Positions 26,597 through 34,900 of a stretch of DNA of 64,000 bases are shown piece after piece (the first letter of the stretch is position 1; every line of letters starts with the position of its first letter). This DNA is from CAYUIG01 sp964444685 (GTDB lineage Bacteria > Gemmatimonadota > Gemmatimonadetes > Longimicrobiales > RSA9), in contig CAYUIG010000007.1 in the NCBI GenBank assembly GCA_964444685.1, positions 30,778 to 94,777 of the forward strand. Direction: 5' to 3'. The translations under genes were made by a program, and so were the position numbers. Below the pieces are notes generated by a model. That model searched no databases, had not been told where the DNA came from, and saw only the letters and a program-made list of their open reading frames with translations.

Positions 26597-27855
26597 TCGC
26601 CTCCTCGCTCCCGCATCCGCGGCAGCCGCACCACGAACTCGGCGCCTCCGCCGTCACGGTCGCGCGCGGACACGGTACCGCCGTGCGCCGCCACGACCTG
26701 CCGCACCACTGCCAGGCCCAGCCCCGTGCCGCCCGGCTTCAGCGTAAAGTCCGGCTCGAAGATCCGGTCCGCCACCCCTGCGGGAAGACCCGGACCCGTA
26801 TCACTCACGATCACTTCAATGCCGTCGCCGACATCCACGACCCGCACCTCGATCCGTCCTCCCCGCGCACGCAATGCATCCACCGCGTTGCGCACGAGGT
26901 TCCGGAACACGCGCACGAGCGCTTCGTAGTCGCCTTCCACGAGCGCGGGCGCAGACGCATCGATCACAGTGTCGATGCCGGGCGGGACATCACTCGCCAT
27001 CAGCCCACGCACCAGCTCCGTCAGGTCCACTTCACTCGGCCGCACCGGTGCCGGGCTTCCGAGCAGCGCGAACTGCTTCGCCAGCTCGTCGAGGCGCGAC
27101 GTTTCCTCCTCCAGCACCTGCAGCGCCTCTTCCACGTCGGCGTCCGAACCGCCGAGCCGTCCGAGGCGATGCGTGGCGAGTCGCATCGGTGTGAGCGGAT
27201 TGCGCATCTCGTGCGCGACGCGTCGCGCCATCTCGCCCCATGACCGCGTACGCTCCGCCTCCAGCTCGCGTTCCCGCGCGGCCCGCAGCTCCGAGGATGC
27301 CGCGCGCATCGCACTGCGCAGCGACGCGAACTCCGATGCCTCCCGTCGCTCCCGTCCGCGCGGGTCGGGCAGCGGCTCGCCGCGCGCGAGCAGTCCGGAC
27401 CACACCACCAGCTCCCGGATCGGGCGCGCGAGACCGCGGGCGAGGTGACGCGCCGCGGCGAGTGCGAGCACCGCCAGTGCGATCGCACCCGCCAGCGCGA
27501 GGTACGGCAGTGCACCGGCAATGCGCTCCCCCACGAACTGCCACCGGCTCGCCTGCGTCAGCGATTCGGAGAGCGCGTTTCTGTGACCGGCCACAGCCTC
27601 CCGCAGCGCAGGGTCCGTGACGCCCGCCGAGTCGATGGCCTCGAAGAGCTGCCGCCCCGACTCCCCGACCTCGCCCCATGGCCCCAGTGTGCCGAACCAG
27701 TGCAGCGAGCGGTCCGCAAGGCCCAGCGCGACCAGCACGATCAGCAGCCCGGGCACCAGCGCGAACGCCAGCAGCCAGCCGAAGAGCCGCCGCTCCAGCC
27801 GGCGCGCACGGCCGCCCTTACGAGATGCTTGCTTCGAAGCCTGCTCCGATGCCAT
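26593..27855 (-). CDS. NtrY-like membrane sensor histidine kinase
   Basis: A 420-residue kinase. Two membrane segments (LLAFALVPGLLIVLVALGL at ~28-47 and LALAGAIALAVLALAAARHL at ~120-140) enclose an ~70-residue extracytoplasmic loop. HAMP follows, then the His-box RRVAHEMRNPLTPMRLATHR, NLVRNAVDALR (N box), DTGPGLPAG and GTGLGLAVVRQ. The HEMRNPLTP form is typical of NtrY/NtrB-type kinases that pair with NtrC-family regulators. It is the first gene of the string and reads divergently from the gene at 28034. The intergenic 27856-28033 holds the promoters. Confidence 0.9.
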   Translation of the reverse strand: MASEQASKQASRKGGRARRLERRLFGWLLAFALVPGLLIVLVALGLADRSLHWFGTLGPWGEVGESGRQLFEAIDSAGVTDPALREAVAGHRNALSESLTQASRWQFVGERIAGALPYLALAGAIALAVLALAAARHLARGLARPIRELVVWSGLLARGEPLPDPRGRERREASEFASLRSAMRAASSELRAARERELEAERTRSWGEMARRVAHEMRNPLTPMRLATHRLGRLGGSDADVEEALQVLEEETSRLDELAKQFALLGSPAPVRPSEVDLTELVRGLMASDVPPGIDTVIDASAPALVEGDYEALVRVFRNLVRNAVDALRARGGRIEVRVVDVGDGIEVIVSDTGPGLPAGVADRIFEPDFTLKPGGTGLGLAVVRQVVAAHGGTVSARDRDGGGAEFVVRLPRMRERGGE

Positions 27856-28033
27856 TCAATGGAAAAGCGCGCGATCGCCGCCGGGATCCTTTCCCGGCCG
27901 GTCGTTGTACAGGCAAGGTAGTCGTTGGCGGAGCCGTTCGCCCGAGCCGCGCCGCGCGCATCTCCCCCGGCAAGTCGCCTTCCCGCGCCATGGCGCGCCT
28001 CGTGCCCACTCCGCCGTGCACGGAGGTACGGAT

Positions 28034-28753
28034 ATGATGGTCGTGCCCAACGTCCGATCTTCTTTCGGCCGCGCCGAGGCCGCCTACGTGGTCTGGCTCC
28101 TGAGCCGCGGCTCCGAAGCCGATCGCGACCGCCAGGAACAGCGGCTCAACGAAGAAGGACTCGACCCGCTGCTCGACGACCCGCGCACCTTCAACGCGGT
28201 CATGGCCGGGTCCACGTTCAGCGGCGCGCCCGCGCCCCTCGTCTTCTACCTGCTCGTCCGTCACGCCATGCTCGAGGACGGACTCGACGACCGCGTCGTC
28301 ACCGACTACCTCGCCGCACTCCTGCTCGCGTTCGGAAAGGAACGACGCGCGTTCACAGTCGACGACGCCGGCAGCGAGCTCGAATATCTCGTCGACATCG
28401 TCGCCGCGAGCGACGGCGCCGAAGGACAGCGCGCCTTCATGCTGCGCGTGCACCTCGGGGAGTTCGCACTCTGGCTGTCCGGCATGTTCCCCGACTACAT
28501 CGCCCGCCGCGTCCAGCGACGCGGCGCACCCGGCATCGACTACTACGAGCAGCTCGGGGCCACGGGATTCCGACAGGCCGCACGCTACGCCTACGCCGAG
28601 CGACACGGCCTCGACGACCTATACATCCGCTGCGCCGACACATTCCCCGCGCTGCGCGTCGCACTCAATCGCATCGCCGACCGGCACCTGTTCCCGGCCA
28701 CTGGCGATCGCATCGAACGACTGCTGCGTCAGGTCAGGGACACGTTCCACTGA
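28034..28753 (+). CDS. Conserved hypothetical protein, mainly helical
   Basis: A 239-residue soluble protein with no signal peptide and no domain I recognise. It starts MMVVPNVRSSFGRAEAAYVV; a GGAGGT lies 6 nt before the ATG at 28034. The composition is helical, with segments such as LVFYLLVRHAMLEDGLDDRV and VVTDYLAALLLAFGKERRAF. It is a single-gene unit: divergent promoter on the left, strong hairpin terminator 10 nt after the stop. Function unknown. Confidence 0.75.
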   Translation: MMVVPNVRSSFGRAEAAYVVWLLSRGSEADRDRQEQRLNEEGLDPLLDDPRTFNAVMAGSTFSGAPAPLVFYLLVRHAMLEDGLDDRVVTDYLAALLLAFGKERRAFTVDDAGSELEYLVDIVAASDGAEGQRAFMLRVHLGEFALWLSGMFPDYIARRVQRRGAPGIDYYEQLGATGFRQAARYAYAERHGLDDLYIRCADTFPALRVALNRIADRHLFPATGDRIERLLRQVRDTFH

Positions 28754-28763
28754 CATGAACGCA

Positions 28764-28800
28764 GAAGGAGCGGGCCTCCGTGATCGGAGCCCGCTCCTTC
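28764..28800. terminator. Bidirectional hairpin terminator between convergent genes
   Basis: The arms gaaggagcgggcctccg and cggagcccgctccttc pair over 16 bases with one bulged C around a tgat loop. It lies 10 nt after the + strand stop at 28753 and 40 nt past the end of the minus-strand cupredoxin gene. There is no long T tract, but the position between convergent genes and the very stable stem support a terminator for both. Confidence 0.82.
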
Positions 28801-28839
28801 CCCCTCCCGCTCCTTGCGCAGAGCGGTAGCTGGATCAGC

Positions 28840-29247
28840 TCATTGCACGACGATCGTGCCGCTCATCCCCGCGTGGAGCGTGCACGTGTACGGGAACGTG
28901 CCGGCCTGGCTGAATGTGCGCTGGAACTCGGCGTCGGGCACAATGTTGCCGCTGCTCCACGCGCCGTTCGCCCCCGTCGAGTTGTGCGTGACGCCGTCCT
29001 GGTTCCGCCACGTCACCGTCTGCCCGACGTCGATGTTGAGCAGATTCGGCGAGAAGGCCAGGTTCTGGATGGTCACCACGCGCGCGCCACCGCCGCCACC
29101 TCCACCGCCTCCGCCACCTCCTCCGCCGCCGCCACCACCACCATCGCCGCCGCTCGGACCCGTGCTGTCACCACCGCAGGCGAGAACGCCGGCCGTAAGG
29201 CCGAACGCGAGGGCCAGTCGTAACGGTCGGAACCACGGTGCTGCCAT
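28840..29247 (-). CDS. Cupredoxin (plastocyanin-like) lipoprotein with polyglycine linker
   Basis: A 135-residue protein. The signal ends LTAGVLACGGDSTG with a lipobox Cys. A run of 19 consecutive Gly residues follows, encoded by mixed GGN codons. The cupredoxin domain has FSPNLLNIDVGQTVTWRN, GVTHNSTG with the first copper His, and FPYTCTLHAGMSG with the Cys, His and Met ligands of a type 1 copper site. It should be a membrane-anchored periplasmic or outer-surface electron carrier on a flexible tether. ATG 29247 has an AAGGAGGCG ribosome site. It is monocistronic. Confidence 0.88.
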   Translation of the reverse strand: MAAPWFRPLRLALAFGLTAGVLACGGDSTGPSGGDGGGGGGGGGGGGGGGGGGGARVVTIQNLAFSPNLLNIDVGQTVTWRNQDGVTHNSTGANGAWSSGNIVPDAEFQRTFSQAGTFPYTCTLHAGMSGTIVVQ

Positions 29248-29437
29248 GTAGCGCCTCCTTGGCTCGGGAAGACCGCGCGATCCGATCGCGCGCGGATGTC
29301 CGCTCTGAGACAACGTTTCGGCGGTACAAGGCCTGACACCCGTTACGAATCGATGGGACGCACCCGCGCCCGCTGAACGATCGTCGCCGCTCCCGGCCTC
29401 GCGGTCCGGCCGGGGCAGCCTCGGCTGCGCCATATGT

Positions 29438-31267
29438 TCACTTGCCGGCGCCGCACCGCGGGCAGGCGCGCCAGCCCTCCTCCAACGCCTGGCCGCAGCC
29501 GCACCGGCGACGCAGGGTGTGCGCGCACATCGGGCAGTAGAGGAAACCGAGACGAACCGGCTCGCGGCAGGCCGGGCAGGCAGCGTTTTCGTCGGCGAGG
29601 AGACCGAGGAGCGGTCGGACTTCCTCGAGCGTCGTCACACCTGCGACGACTTTGCGCCACGCTTCCTGTGCGAGCGTGCGCATGCCGGCTCGCCGCGCGG
29701 CTTCGCGCAGTGCATCGGTGGCTGCGCGTCTCAAAAGGAGCGCACGGATGCGTGTGTCGAGTGTGAGCACTTCGAAGAGGCCGGTGCGTCCGCGGTAACC
29801 CTGCTGATCGCAACGTTCGCAGCCCTTGGCGCGATACACGGCGACTTCGCGCGGTCGGATGCCGAGGTCGCGCAGCTCTGCGGGTGCGGCGACGTCACGC
29901 GTGCGGCAGTGCGGACACAGTCGCCTGGCCAGCCGTTGCGCGATGACGCCCGCGAGCGCCGCCGCGATGAGGTAGTGGGGCGCGCCCATCTCGGCGAGAC
30001 GCGTGATGGCCGATGGCGCATCGTTGGTGTGCAACGTAGACAGCACGAGGTGCCCGGTGAGCGCGGCGGCCATCGCGGTCTCAACGGTTTCGCGGTCGCG
30101 CAGCTCGCCGACCATGAGAACGTCCGGATCCTGACGGAGTGCGGCGCGCAGTGCGGTCGCGAAGCCGAGGCCTGCGCGTCGCAGCACCTGCACCTGTGTG
30201 AGGCCCGGCAGCCTGTATTCGACCGGGTCCTCGAGCGTGAGGACGTGACGGTGCTCGCGGTCGATGGAGGCGAGCGCTGCGTAGAGCGTCGTCGTCTTGC
30301 CGCTGCCGGTCGGGCCTGTGACGAGCACGACGCCATGCGGCCGCTCGAGCATGCGGCGCACACGGTGCAGCAGGAATCCGTCGAGCCCCAGCGAGTCGAG
30401 CGACTGCCCCGCATCCGCCGCATCGAGGATGCGAATCACGACCTTCTCGCCGCCGTGACAGGGAAGCGTGGAGATGCGCAGGTCGAGGTTGCGTCCCTCG
30501 ACCTGGAACGCGGCGCGTCCGTCCTGCGGCCTGCGACGCACCGCGATGTCGAGATCGGCGAGCACCTTGATGCGCGACACCACCGGCCCGGCCGCGTGCG
30601 GCGGGAGTGCGAGCAGCTCGCGCAGCTCACCGTCCACACGCACCCGCACACGCAACCCCTCGCCTGCCGGTTCGACATGCACGTCGCTCGCGCGCCGCTT
30701 CACCGCAACGGCCAGGATGTGCTGGACGAGCGTGATGATGGGCGGTGCCTGCGACGCGCGCCGCAGCGCACCCACCTCATCCTCCTCGCGCGGCCGCGCG
30801 TTCGCGGGCAGACGCCCGAGGATGTCGCGCACCGCGGCGGGATCGTAGATCACGAGCGCCGCATCGAGCGACGCGGCCGACGCCACCACCGGCTCCACTC
30901 GACGTCCGGTGCGGAATCGGATTGCGTCGATGGCAGCCGCGTCGAGCGGATCCGCCATCGCCACACGTATCCATCCCTCGCCCGTCGCCACCGGGAGCGC
31001 GCGCAGCTTCGCGGCGAGAGACCCGTCGATGAGCTCGACCGCGGCAGGATCCGGCAGCAATGGCGGCGCGATGTACGCGAGCCGCAGTTCCTCCGCGAGC
31101 GCTTCCGCTACCGCTTCCGCATCCGCCCCGCGCCGCACGAGTGCCTCGCCGATCCGCTCGCCCGTGCGACGCTGCTCCTCGAGCGCGGCCGCCAGATCGT
31201 CGGGCGACACCGCGCCCTTCGCGAGCAGCCGCTGCCCCAGCGGCCGTGCTCCCAATCGCAGGTCCAT
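29438..31267 (-). CDS. GspE/PilB-type secretion or pilus ATPase with C-terminal zinc-ribbon tail
   Basis: A 609-residue protein. The N-terminal ~150 residues resemble the MshEN c-di-GMP-binding domain. The ATPase has Walker A GPTGSGKTTTLYAAL, LTLEDPVEYRLPG and Walker B DVLMVGELRDRETVETA, plus the four-Cys zinc motif CPHC...CERC usual in GspE. After the normal end there is a ~45-residue tail with CPAC, CPMC, CGCG and CPRC, a double zinc ribbon not standard in GspE. It powers type II secretion or type IV pilus assembly from the cytoplasm. No other gsp or pil genes are adjacent, so it stands alone. Confidence 0.88.
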   Translation of the reverse strand: MDLRLGARPLGQRLLAKGAVSPDDLAAALEEQRRTGERIGEALVRRGADAEAVAEALAEELRLAYIAPPLLPDPAAVELIDGSLAAKLRALPVATGEGWIRVAMADPLDAAAIDAIRFRTGRRVEPVVASAASLDAALVIYDPAAVRDILGRLPANARPREEDEVGALRRASQAPPIITLVQHILAVAVKRRASDVHVEPAGEGLRVRVRVDGELRELLALPPHAAGPVVSRIKVLADLDIAVRRRPQDGRAAFQVEGRNLDLRISTLPCHGGEKVVIRILDAADAGQSLDSLGLDGFLLHRVRRMLERPHGVVLVTGPTGSGKTTTLYAALASIDREHRHVLTLEDPVEYRLPGLTQVQVLRRAGLGFATALRAALRQDPDVLMVGELRDRETVETAMAAALTGHLVLSTLHTNDAPSAITRLAEMGAPHYLIAAALAGVIAQRLARRLCPHCRTRDVAAPAELRDLGIRPREVAVYRAKGCERCDQQGYRGRTGLFEVLTLDTRIRALLLRRAATDALREAARRAGMRTLAQEAWRKVVAGVTTLEEVRPLLGLLADENAACPACREPVRLGFLYCPMCAHTLRRRCGCGQALEEGWRACPRCGAGK

Positions 31268-31336
31268 GCTCCAAGGTCATGGCTTCTGCGGGGCACTCCA
31301 ATGGCTGGTTGAGACGTTGTGCCAGGGACAAACACT

Positions 31337-31459
31337 ATTCACCGCAGAGCCGCAGAGGACACAGAGGAACGGAAAGCCCCAGCCCGCGCCGAAAAAAAAA
31401 AAAGAAAAAATGGGGTGCGGTGGTGGGGCTCTGCGCCCTCTGCGGCTCTGCGGTGAAAT
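31337..31459. repeat. Intergenic inverted-repeat element with A12 core (copy 1)
   Basis: The left end attcaccgcagagccgcaga is matched by ctctgcggctctgcggtgaa on the right, a near-perfect 20-nt inverted repeat, about 120 nt end to end. The middle has A12-G-A6, unusual in this GC-rich DNA. It sits between the GspE and PAP2 genes (both minus strand). The same ends recur at 34767-34891. No coding potential. Similar caccgcagag-type repeats are widespread in bacterial intergenic DNA. Confidence 0.82.
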
Positions 31460-31471
31460 ATTTTCGTTCGC

Positions 31472-32176
31472 CTAGGACGCGGCGCGCTGATGCACGCGCC
31501 GGAACGCCCAGACGAGCCACACGAGCCAGATCCCTCCGACGATCACACCGGCAATGACATCGGTCGGCCAGTGCACGGAGAGGTAGATGCGCGAGTACGA
31601 GTTGAGCACCAGGAACGCACCGACGATCCAGTAGCCCCATGTGCCGCGGTCGCAGCGATGGATGAGGTACGCGGCGGTGAAGAGCACACCCATGACCGCG
31701 ATCGCGTGGCCGCTGGGGAATGCGGGGAACGCGTGCTGACCGCGTGCCTCGAAGATATCGGGCCGGTCGCGCGGGAATGTGAACTTCAGAGCGGGATTCA
31801 GCATCCAGCTTCCCGCCTGCGCTACCGCGATGTGCAGCGCCGCGGTCGGGTAGCCGCGTCGCCAGAGCAGCACGGCGAAGAGCGCGACGATGGGGGCGAG
31901 GCTGTAGTTGGTGCCGACGAACGGCAGGCTGAGCATCAGCACGTCGAGCGCGGGGCTCACGGTTTTCTGCGCCGCGGCGAGCATGTCGTGCTCCCACGGC
32001 GCACCCGGCCACCAGCCCACGCTCTGAACCACGAGCGCGAGACCCGCGCCCGCGCCGTACGCGACGATCAAGCCGGCGGCGATCAACAGCCACGGGGTCG
32101 CATTCAGCGCGTCGCGGCCCGACAGCGCGCCGGGTCGCACGCACCATGCTTCGGGTGGGCTGCCGTTCGTGCTCAT
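31472..32176 (-). CDS. PAP2-family membrane phosphatase
   Basis: A 234-residue protein with about five or six membrane helices. It has the three PAP2 motifs: KFTFPRDRP, FPSGHA and SRIYLSVHWPTDV, carrying the catalytic His residues. PAP2 enzymes remove phosphate from lipid phosphates, such as phosphatidic acid, or from polyprenyl diphosphates at the outer face of the inner membrane. It starts one base after the stop of the neighbouring PAP2 gene, so the two are co-translated. The paralogue differs in its N-terminus. Confidence 0.88.
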   Translation of the reverse strand: MSTNGSPPEAWCVRPGALSGRDALNATPWLLIAAGLIVAYGAGAGLALVVQSVGWWPGAPWEHDMLAAAQKTVSPALDVLMLSLPFVGTNYSLAPIVALFAVLLWRRGYPTAALHIAVAQAGSWMLNPALKFTFPRDRPDIFEARGQHAFPAFPSGHAIAVMGVLFTAAYLIHRCDRGTWGYWIVGAFLVLNSYSRIYLSVHWPTDVIAGVIVGGIWLVWLVWAFRRVHQRAAS

Positions 32177-32177
32177 G

Positions 32178-33023
32178 TCACTCACGCACGCCGACGGCGC
32201 GCTCCTCCTCCGCGTGAAGGTCCTTCTCCTCGACAACCACTTCGGGCCGGCGCGGCTCGAAGAAGCGGACCGCGGTGACGCCGGACGCCACGAACGCGAG
32301 CCATGCGAGCCCGGCGAGGTATCCACCGAGCACATCGGAGGGATAGTGGACACCGAGGTACATGCGCGATGTGCCGATCGCGAGGATGATCAGGATGGCG
32401 AGTCCCCAGGTGAATCGGCGCAGTGTGGGCTTCGGCGCGAGCCGGGCGACGAGATATGCAACCGCACCGTACGCGATGACGGACGTCATGGCGTGCCCCG
32501 ACGGGAACGAGAGCGAGTGCACGATGTCGATGCCTTCGACGACCGCGGGGCGCGGCCGCTCGAACGCATCCTTGAGCACGCGGTTCAGGATCCAGCCGCC
32601 GACGTATCCGATGAGGAGCAGGTAAACGGACCAGCGGTGTCGCGTGAGCCAGAGGAACACGGATGCCACGGCGACGATCATGAAGAGCACGATGCCGTCG
32701 CCGAGTGTCGTGATCTCGAGCATGATTGTGTCGACGCCGGGCGTGCGGTTCGCTTCGAACCACTGGAGCACGCGCTCGTCGGCGGCCTGCGTCGCGCCGC
32801 CGAGCACGATCCACGCGAACAGGGCGAAGAGCAGCACCGCACTGAGGCCGACGAGGAAGCCGACGGTCAGGAACGCGGCGATCGCGCCCCAGAAGCCGCG
32901 GATGTGACGCGCGATGAAGCGGAGGATAGAATAGATCAGGTCCGCGAACACGCGGAGCCGGCGGCGCTCGCTGCGCCGCCGGTCGGTACCGATCGGTCTC
33001 GTCACGCCCGTCCGCTCCTCCAT
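32178..33023 (-). CDS. PAP2-family membrane phosphatase, second copy
   Basis: A 281-residue protein. A charged cytoplasmic N-terminus (TDRRRSERRRLRVFADL) precedes about six membrane helices. PAP2 motifs are LKDAFERPRP, FPSGHAMTS and SRMYLGVHYPSDV, all intact. ATG 33023 is chosen because a start further upstream would overlap the divergent ABC gene region. The C-terminus is a short acidic tail (EEKDLHAEEERAVGVRE). It probably acts on lipid phosphates or undecaprenyl diphosphate. Divergent from the ABC transporter, with about 32 nt between starts. Confidence 0.87.
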   Translation of the reverse strand: MEERTGVTRPIGTDRRRSERRRLRVFADLIYSILRFIARHIRGFWGAIAAFLTVGFLVGLSAVLLFALFAWIVLGGATQAADERVLQWFEANRTPGVDTIMLEITTLGDGIVLFMIVAVASVFLWLTRHRWSVYLLLIGYVGGWILNRVLKDAFERPRPAVVEGIDIVHSLSFPSGHAMTSVIAYGAVAYLVARLAPKPTLRRFTWGLAILIILAIGTSRMYLGVHYPSDVLGGYLAGLAWLAFVASGVTAVRFFEPRRPEVVVEEKDLHAEEERAVGVRE

Positions 33024-33055
33024 TGTGGATCGCGCGGGCGCAGGATGCATGCCCG

Positions 33056-33979
33056 ATGCCCGGCATGATCGAACTCATCGAAATCACGAAGCGGTTTCCG
33101 CTCCGGCCCGCGTTCGGTCGCGCGCCCGAGACGGTGACCGCCCTGCGCGACCTCTCGCTCGAGATCCCGCGCGGTGCCACGTGGGCGTTCGTGGGTCCGA
33201 ACGGCGCGGGCAAGAGCACCCTCTTCGGTGTGGCGCTCGGCTTCCTCAGGCCCAACGAGGGCATCGCGAAGATCGAGGAGCTGCCCCCGCGCGACTGGCT
33301 GAAGCGCAACGGGGCCGCCTACCTCCCCGACCGTTTCCGTCTGCCGTCCACATGGCCGGTGCGCGCTACCCTCATGGGCTTCGCGCGCATGGAGCGCATC
33401 GGGGACCCCGACGCGGCGGTCGACCGTGTGCTCGACCGGCTCGGGCTCGCGGAGCAGGCGGACCGCTCCGTCGCCACGCTGTCGCGCGGCATGCTCCAGC
33501 GCCTCGCCATCGCGCAGGCGCTGCTCGCGCCTCGGGAACTCGTCGTGCTCGATGAGCCGACGCAGGGACTCGATCCGCTCTGGCGCATCCGCTTCCGCGA
33601 GCTCGTGCGCGAGCTCCACGACCGCGGCGCCACCGTGCTGCTCGCCAGTCATGACATGAACGAAGTCGCACGCATGGCCGACAAGGTGGTCGTGCTGCGT
33701 GAAGGCCGCGTCGTCGAGCTGCTCGATCCTGCACCCGCCGGCTCCGCGCAGGCGTGGGTGCTCCGTCTCGCCGCTCCATGCGACGATCTCATGTCCGCCT
33801 TCCCGGACGCGACGCGCGTTCCGGGCGAGGACGGCCACGTGTGGCTCGTGCACGCGCCGGATCACGCCGAACTCAGCCGCCGGATCGCCGCACTGCTCGC
33901 AGGCGGAGCCATCCTCGCAGGCCTCACGCCCGCGGGCGCTTCACTGGAGCATCGCGTGCGCGAGGCGCTCGATTCGTGA
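33056..33979 (+). CDS. ABC transporter ATP-binding protein
   Basis: A 307-residue ATPase. Walker A is GPNGAGKSTLFG; the signature region reads VATLSRGMLQRLAIAQ, with SRGM in place of LSGGQ as seen in some exporter families; Walker B is LVVLDEPTQGLDP; the switch His is in LLASHDMNEV. A ~90-residue C-terminal extension follows. ATG 33056 has an AGGATG upstream; ATG 33065 is possible. The next gene starts in a 4-nt GTGA overlap and encodes the membrane partner, so the pair forms a simple exporter of unknown substrate. Confidence 0.9.
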   Translation: MPGMIELIEITKRFPLRPAFGRAPETVTALRDLSLEIPRGATWAFVGPNGAGKSTLFGVALGFLRPNEGIAKIEELPPRDWLKRNGAAYLPDRFRLPSTWPVRATLMGFARMERIGDPDAAVDRVLDRLGLAEQADRSVATLSRGMLQRLAIAQALLAPRELVVLDEPTQGLDPLWRIRFRELVRELHDRGATVLLASHDMNEVARMADKVVVLREGRVVELLDPAPAGSAQAWVLRLAAPCDDLMSAFPDATRVPGEDGHVWLVHAPDHAELSRRIAALLAGGAILAGLTPAGASLEHRVREALDS

Positions 33980-34740
33980 GCCGGTCCCCCGATCTCGCGC
34001 TAGCGCTGCGTGCCCGCCGCCGCCGCATCCTGGCGCTGCTCGCCTTTGCCGCACTCTTCCTGCTCGCGGGCCTCACCGCACGCCTCATCGTAGGACCGAG
34101 CGCCGAGGCCGTCGAGCTGGACACACTCTTCCAGGTGGGCGGCTACCCGCTCGTGTCCGCCCTCCTGCTCCTCGGCTGGGCCATCGGCCGCTTCCCCATG
34201 ATCGCCGCACTCGTCCTGCTGGCCGGACTCTACAGTGACGAACGCGCCAGCGGCCGCGCACGACTGCTGATGGTGCGACCCGGCTCACCGCTGCGTCCGT
34301 ACGCGATGCGGCTCCTTATCTTCGGCGCGCTTGCGTTCGTGATCAGCGCGATCCTCCTGCCCACGTTCGACCTCATCGTCCTCGGCACGTGGGCCGGCCC
34401 CGCGACCTTCGTCCTCATCGCAGCCTACATCATCGCGTACGGCAGTCTCGTTGCATTGCTGTCCGTTTGGACCCGCGGCGACGCGTGGATCGCCGCATTC
34501 CTCGCCGCCGCATCCATCATCTGGCACGCGCTGCGACTGGCCGGCACCTTCGCCGACGCGCCCATCGACATCGCCGCTGCCGTCTCCATCCTCCTGCCGC
34601 CGCACGGTGCGCTGTTCCTGCTCGAGAGCGCGTTCGCCGACATCGCGCCGATCCCGTGGGATGCGTTCCTCTACGTCGTGGGGTGGGGGTTTGCTGTTCT
34701 GCTGCTGGCTGCGTGGTCTGCATCCCGGCGTGACATCTGA
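33976..34740 (+). CDS. ABC transporter membrane protein
   Basis: A 254-residue hydrophobic protein with about six membrane helices (ILALLAFAALFLLAGLTARL, LVSALLLLGWAIGRFPMIAA, FVISAILLPTFDLIVLGTW and others). There is no recognisable family motif beyond the ABC-2-type layout. GTG 33976 overlaps the ATPase stop, which shows translational coupling. It ends at 34740, upstream of an inverted-repeat element that may act as transcription end. The substrate cannot be read from the sequence. Confidence 0.82.
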   Translation: MSRSPDLALALRARRRRILALLAFAALFLLAGLTARLIVGPSAEAVELDTLFQVGGYPLVSALLLLGWAIGRFPMIAALVLLAGLYSDERASGRARLLMVRPGSPLRPYAMRLLIFGALAFVISAILLPTFDLIVLGTWAGPATFVLIAAYIIAYGSLVALLSVWTRGDAWIAAFLAAASIIWHALRLAGTFADAPIDIAAAVSILLPPHGALFLLESAFADIAPIPWDAFLYVVGWGFAVLLLAAWSASRRDI

Positions 34741-34766
34741 CATCTCCGCGACTCATACGAACACTC

Positions 34767-34891
34767 ATTCACCACAGAGTCTCGGAGAACGCAGAGAAAC
34801 GGATGCTTGATTTGGATCCGGTAGCTTCACGTCCCCGGATCGAACGTCAACTTCGTCGTTCCTCTGCGTTCTCTGCGCCTCGGCGGTGAAT
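34767..34891. repeat. Intergenic inverted-repeat element (copy 2)
   Basis: The left end attcaccacagagtctcgga and the following gaacgcagagaaacg pair with cgttcctctgcgttctctgc and gcctcggcggtgaat on the right, with a few mismatches. The element is ~125 nt and separates convergent genes (ABC permease on plus, metalloenzyme on minus), so it may end transcription from both sides. Ends resemble those of the 31337 element, while the centres differ. Confidence 0.82.
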
Positions 34892-34900
34892 GAAGAGTGT

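Noticed and set aside
29438..31267. TadA ATPase partner for the TadE/TadG genes
   Set aside because: It has the GspE/PilB layout with an MshEN-like N-terminus and zinc motif, not the TadA/CpaF layout, and lies 16 kb from the Tad genes.
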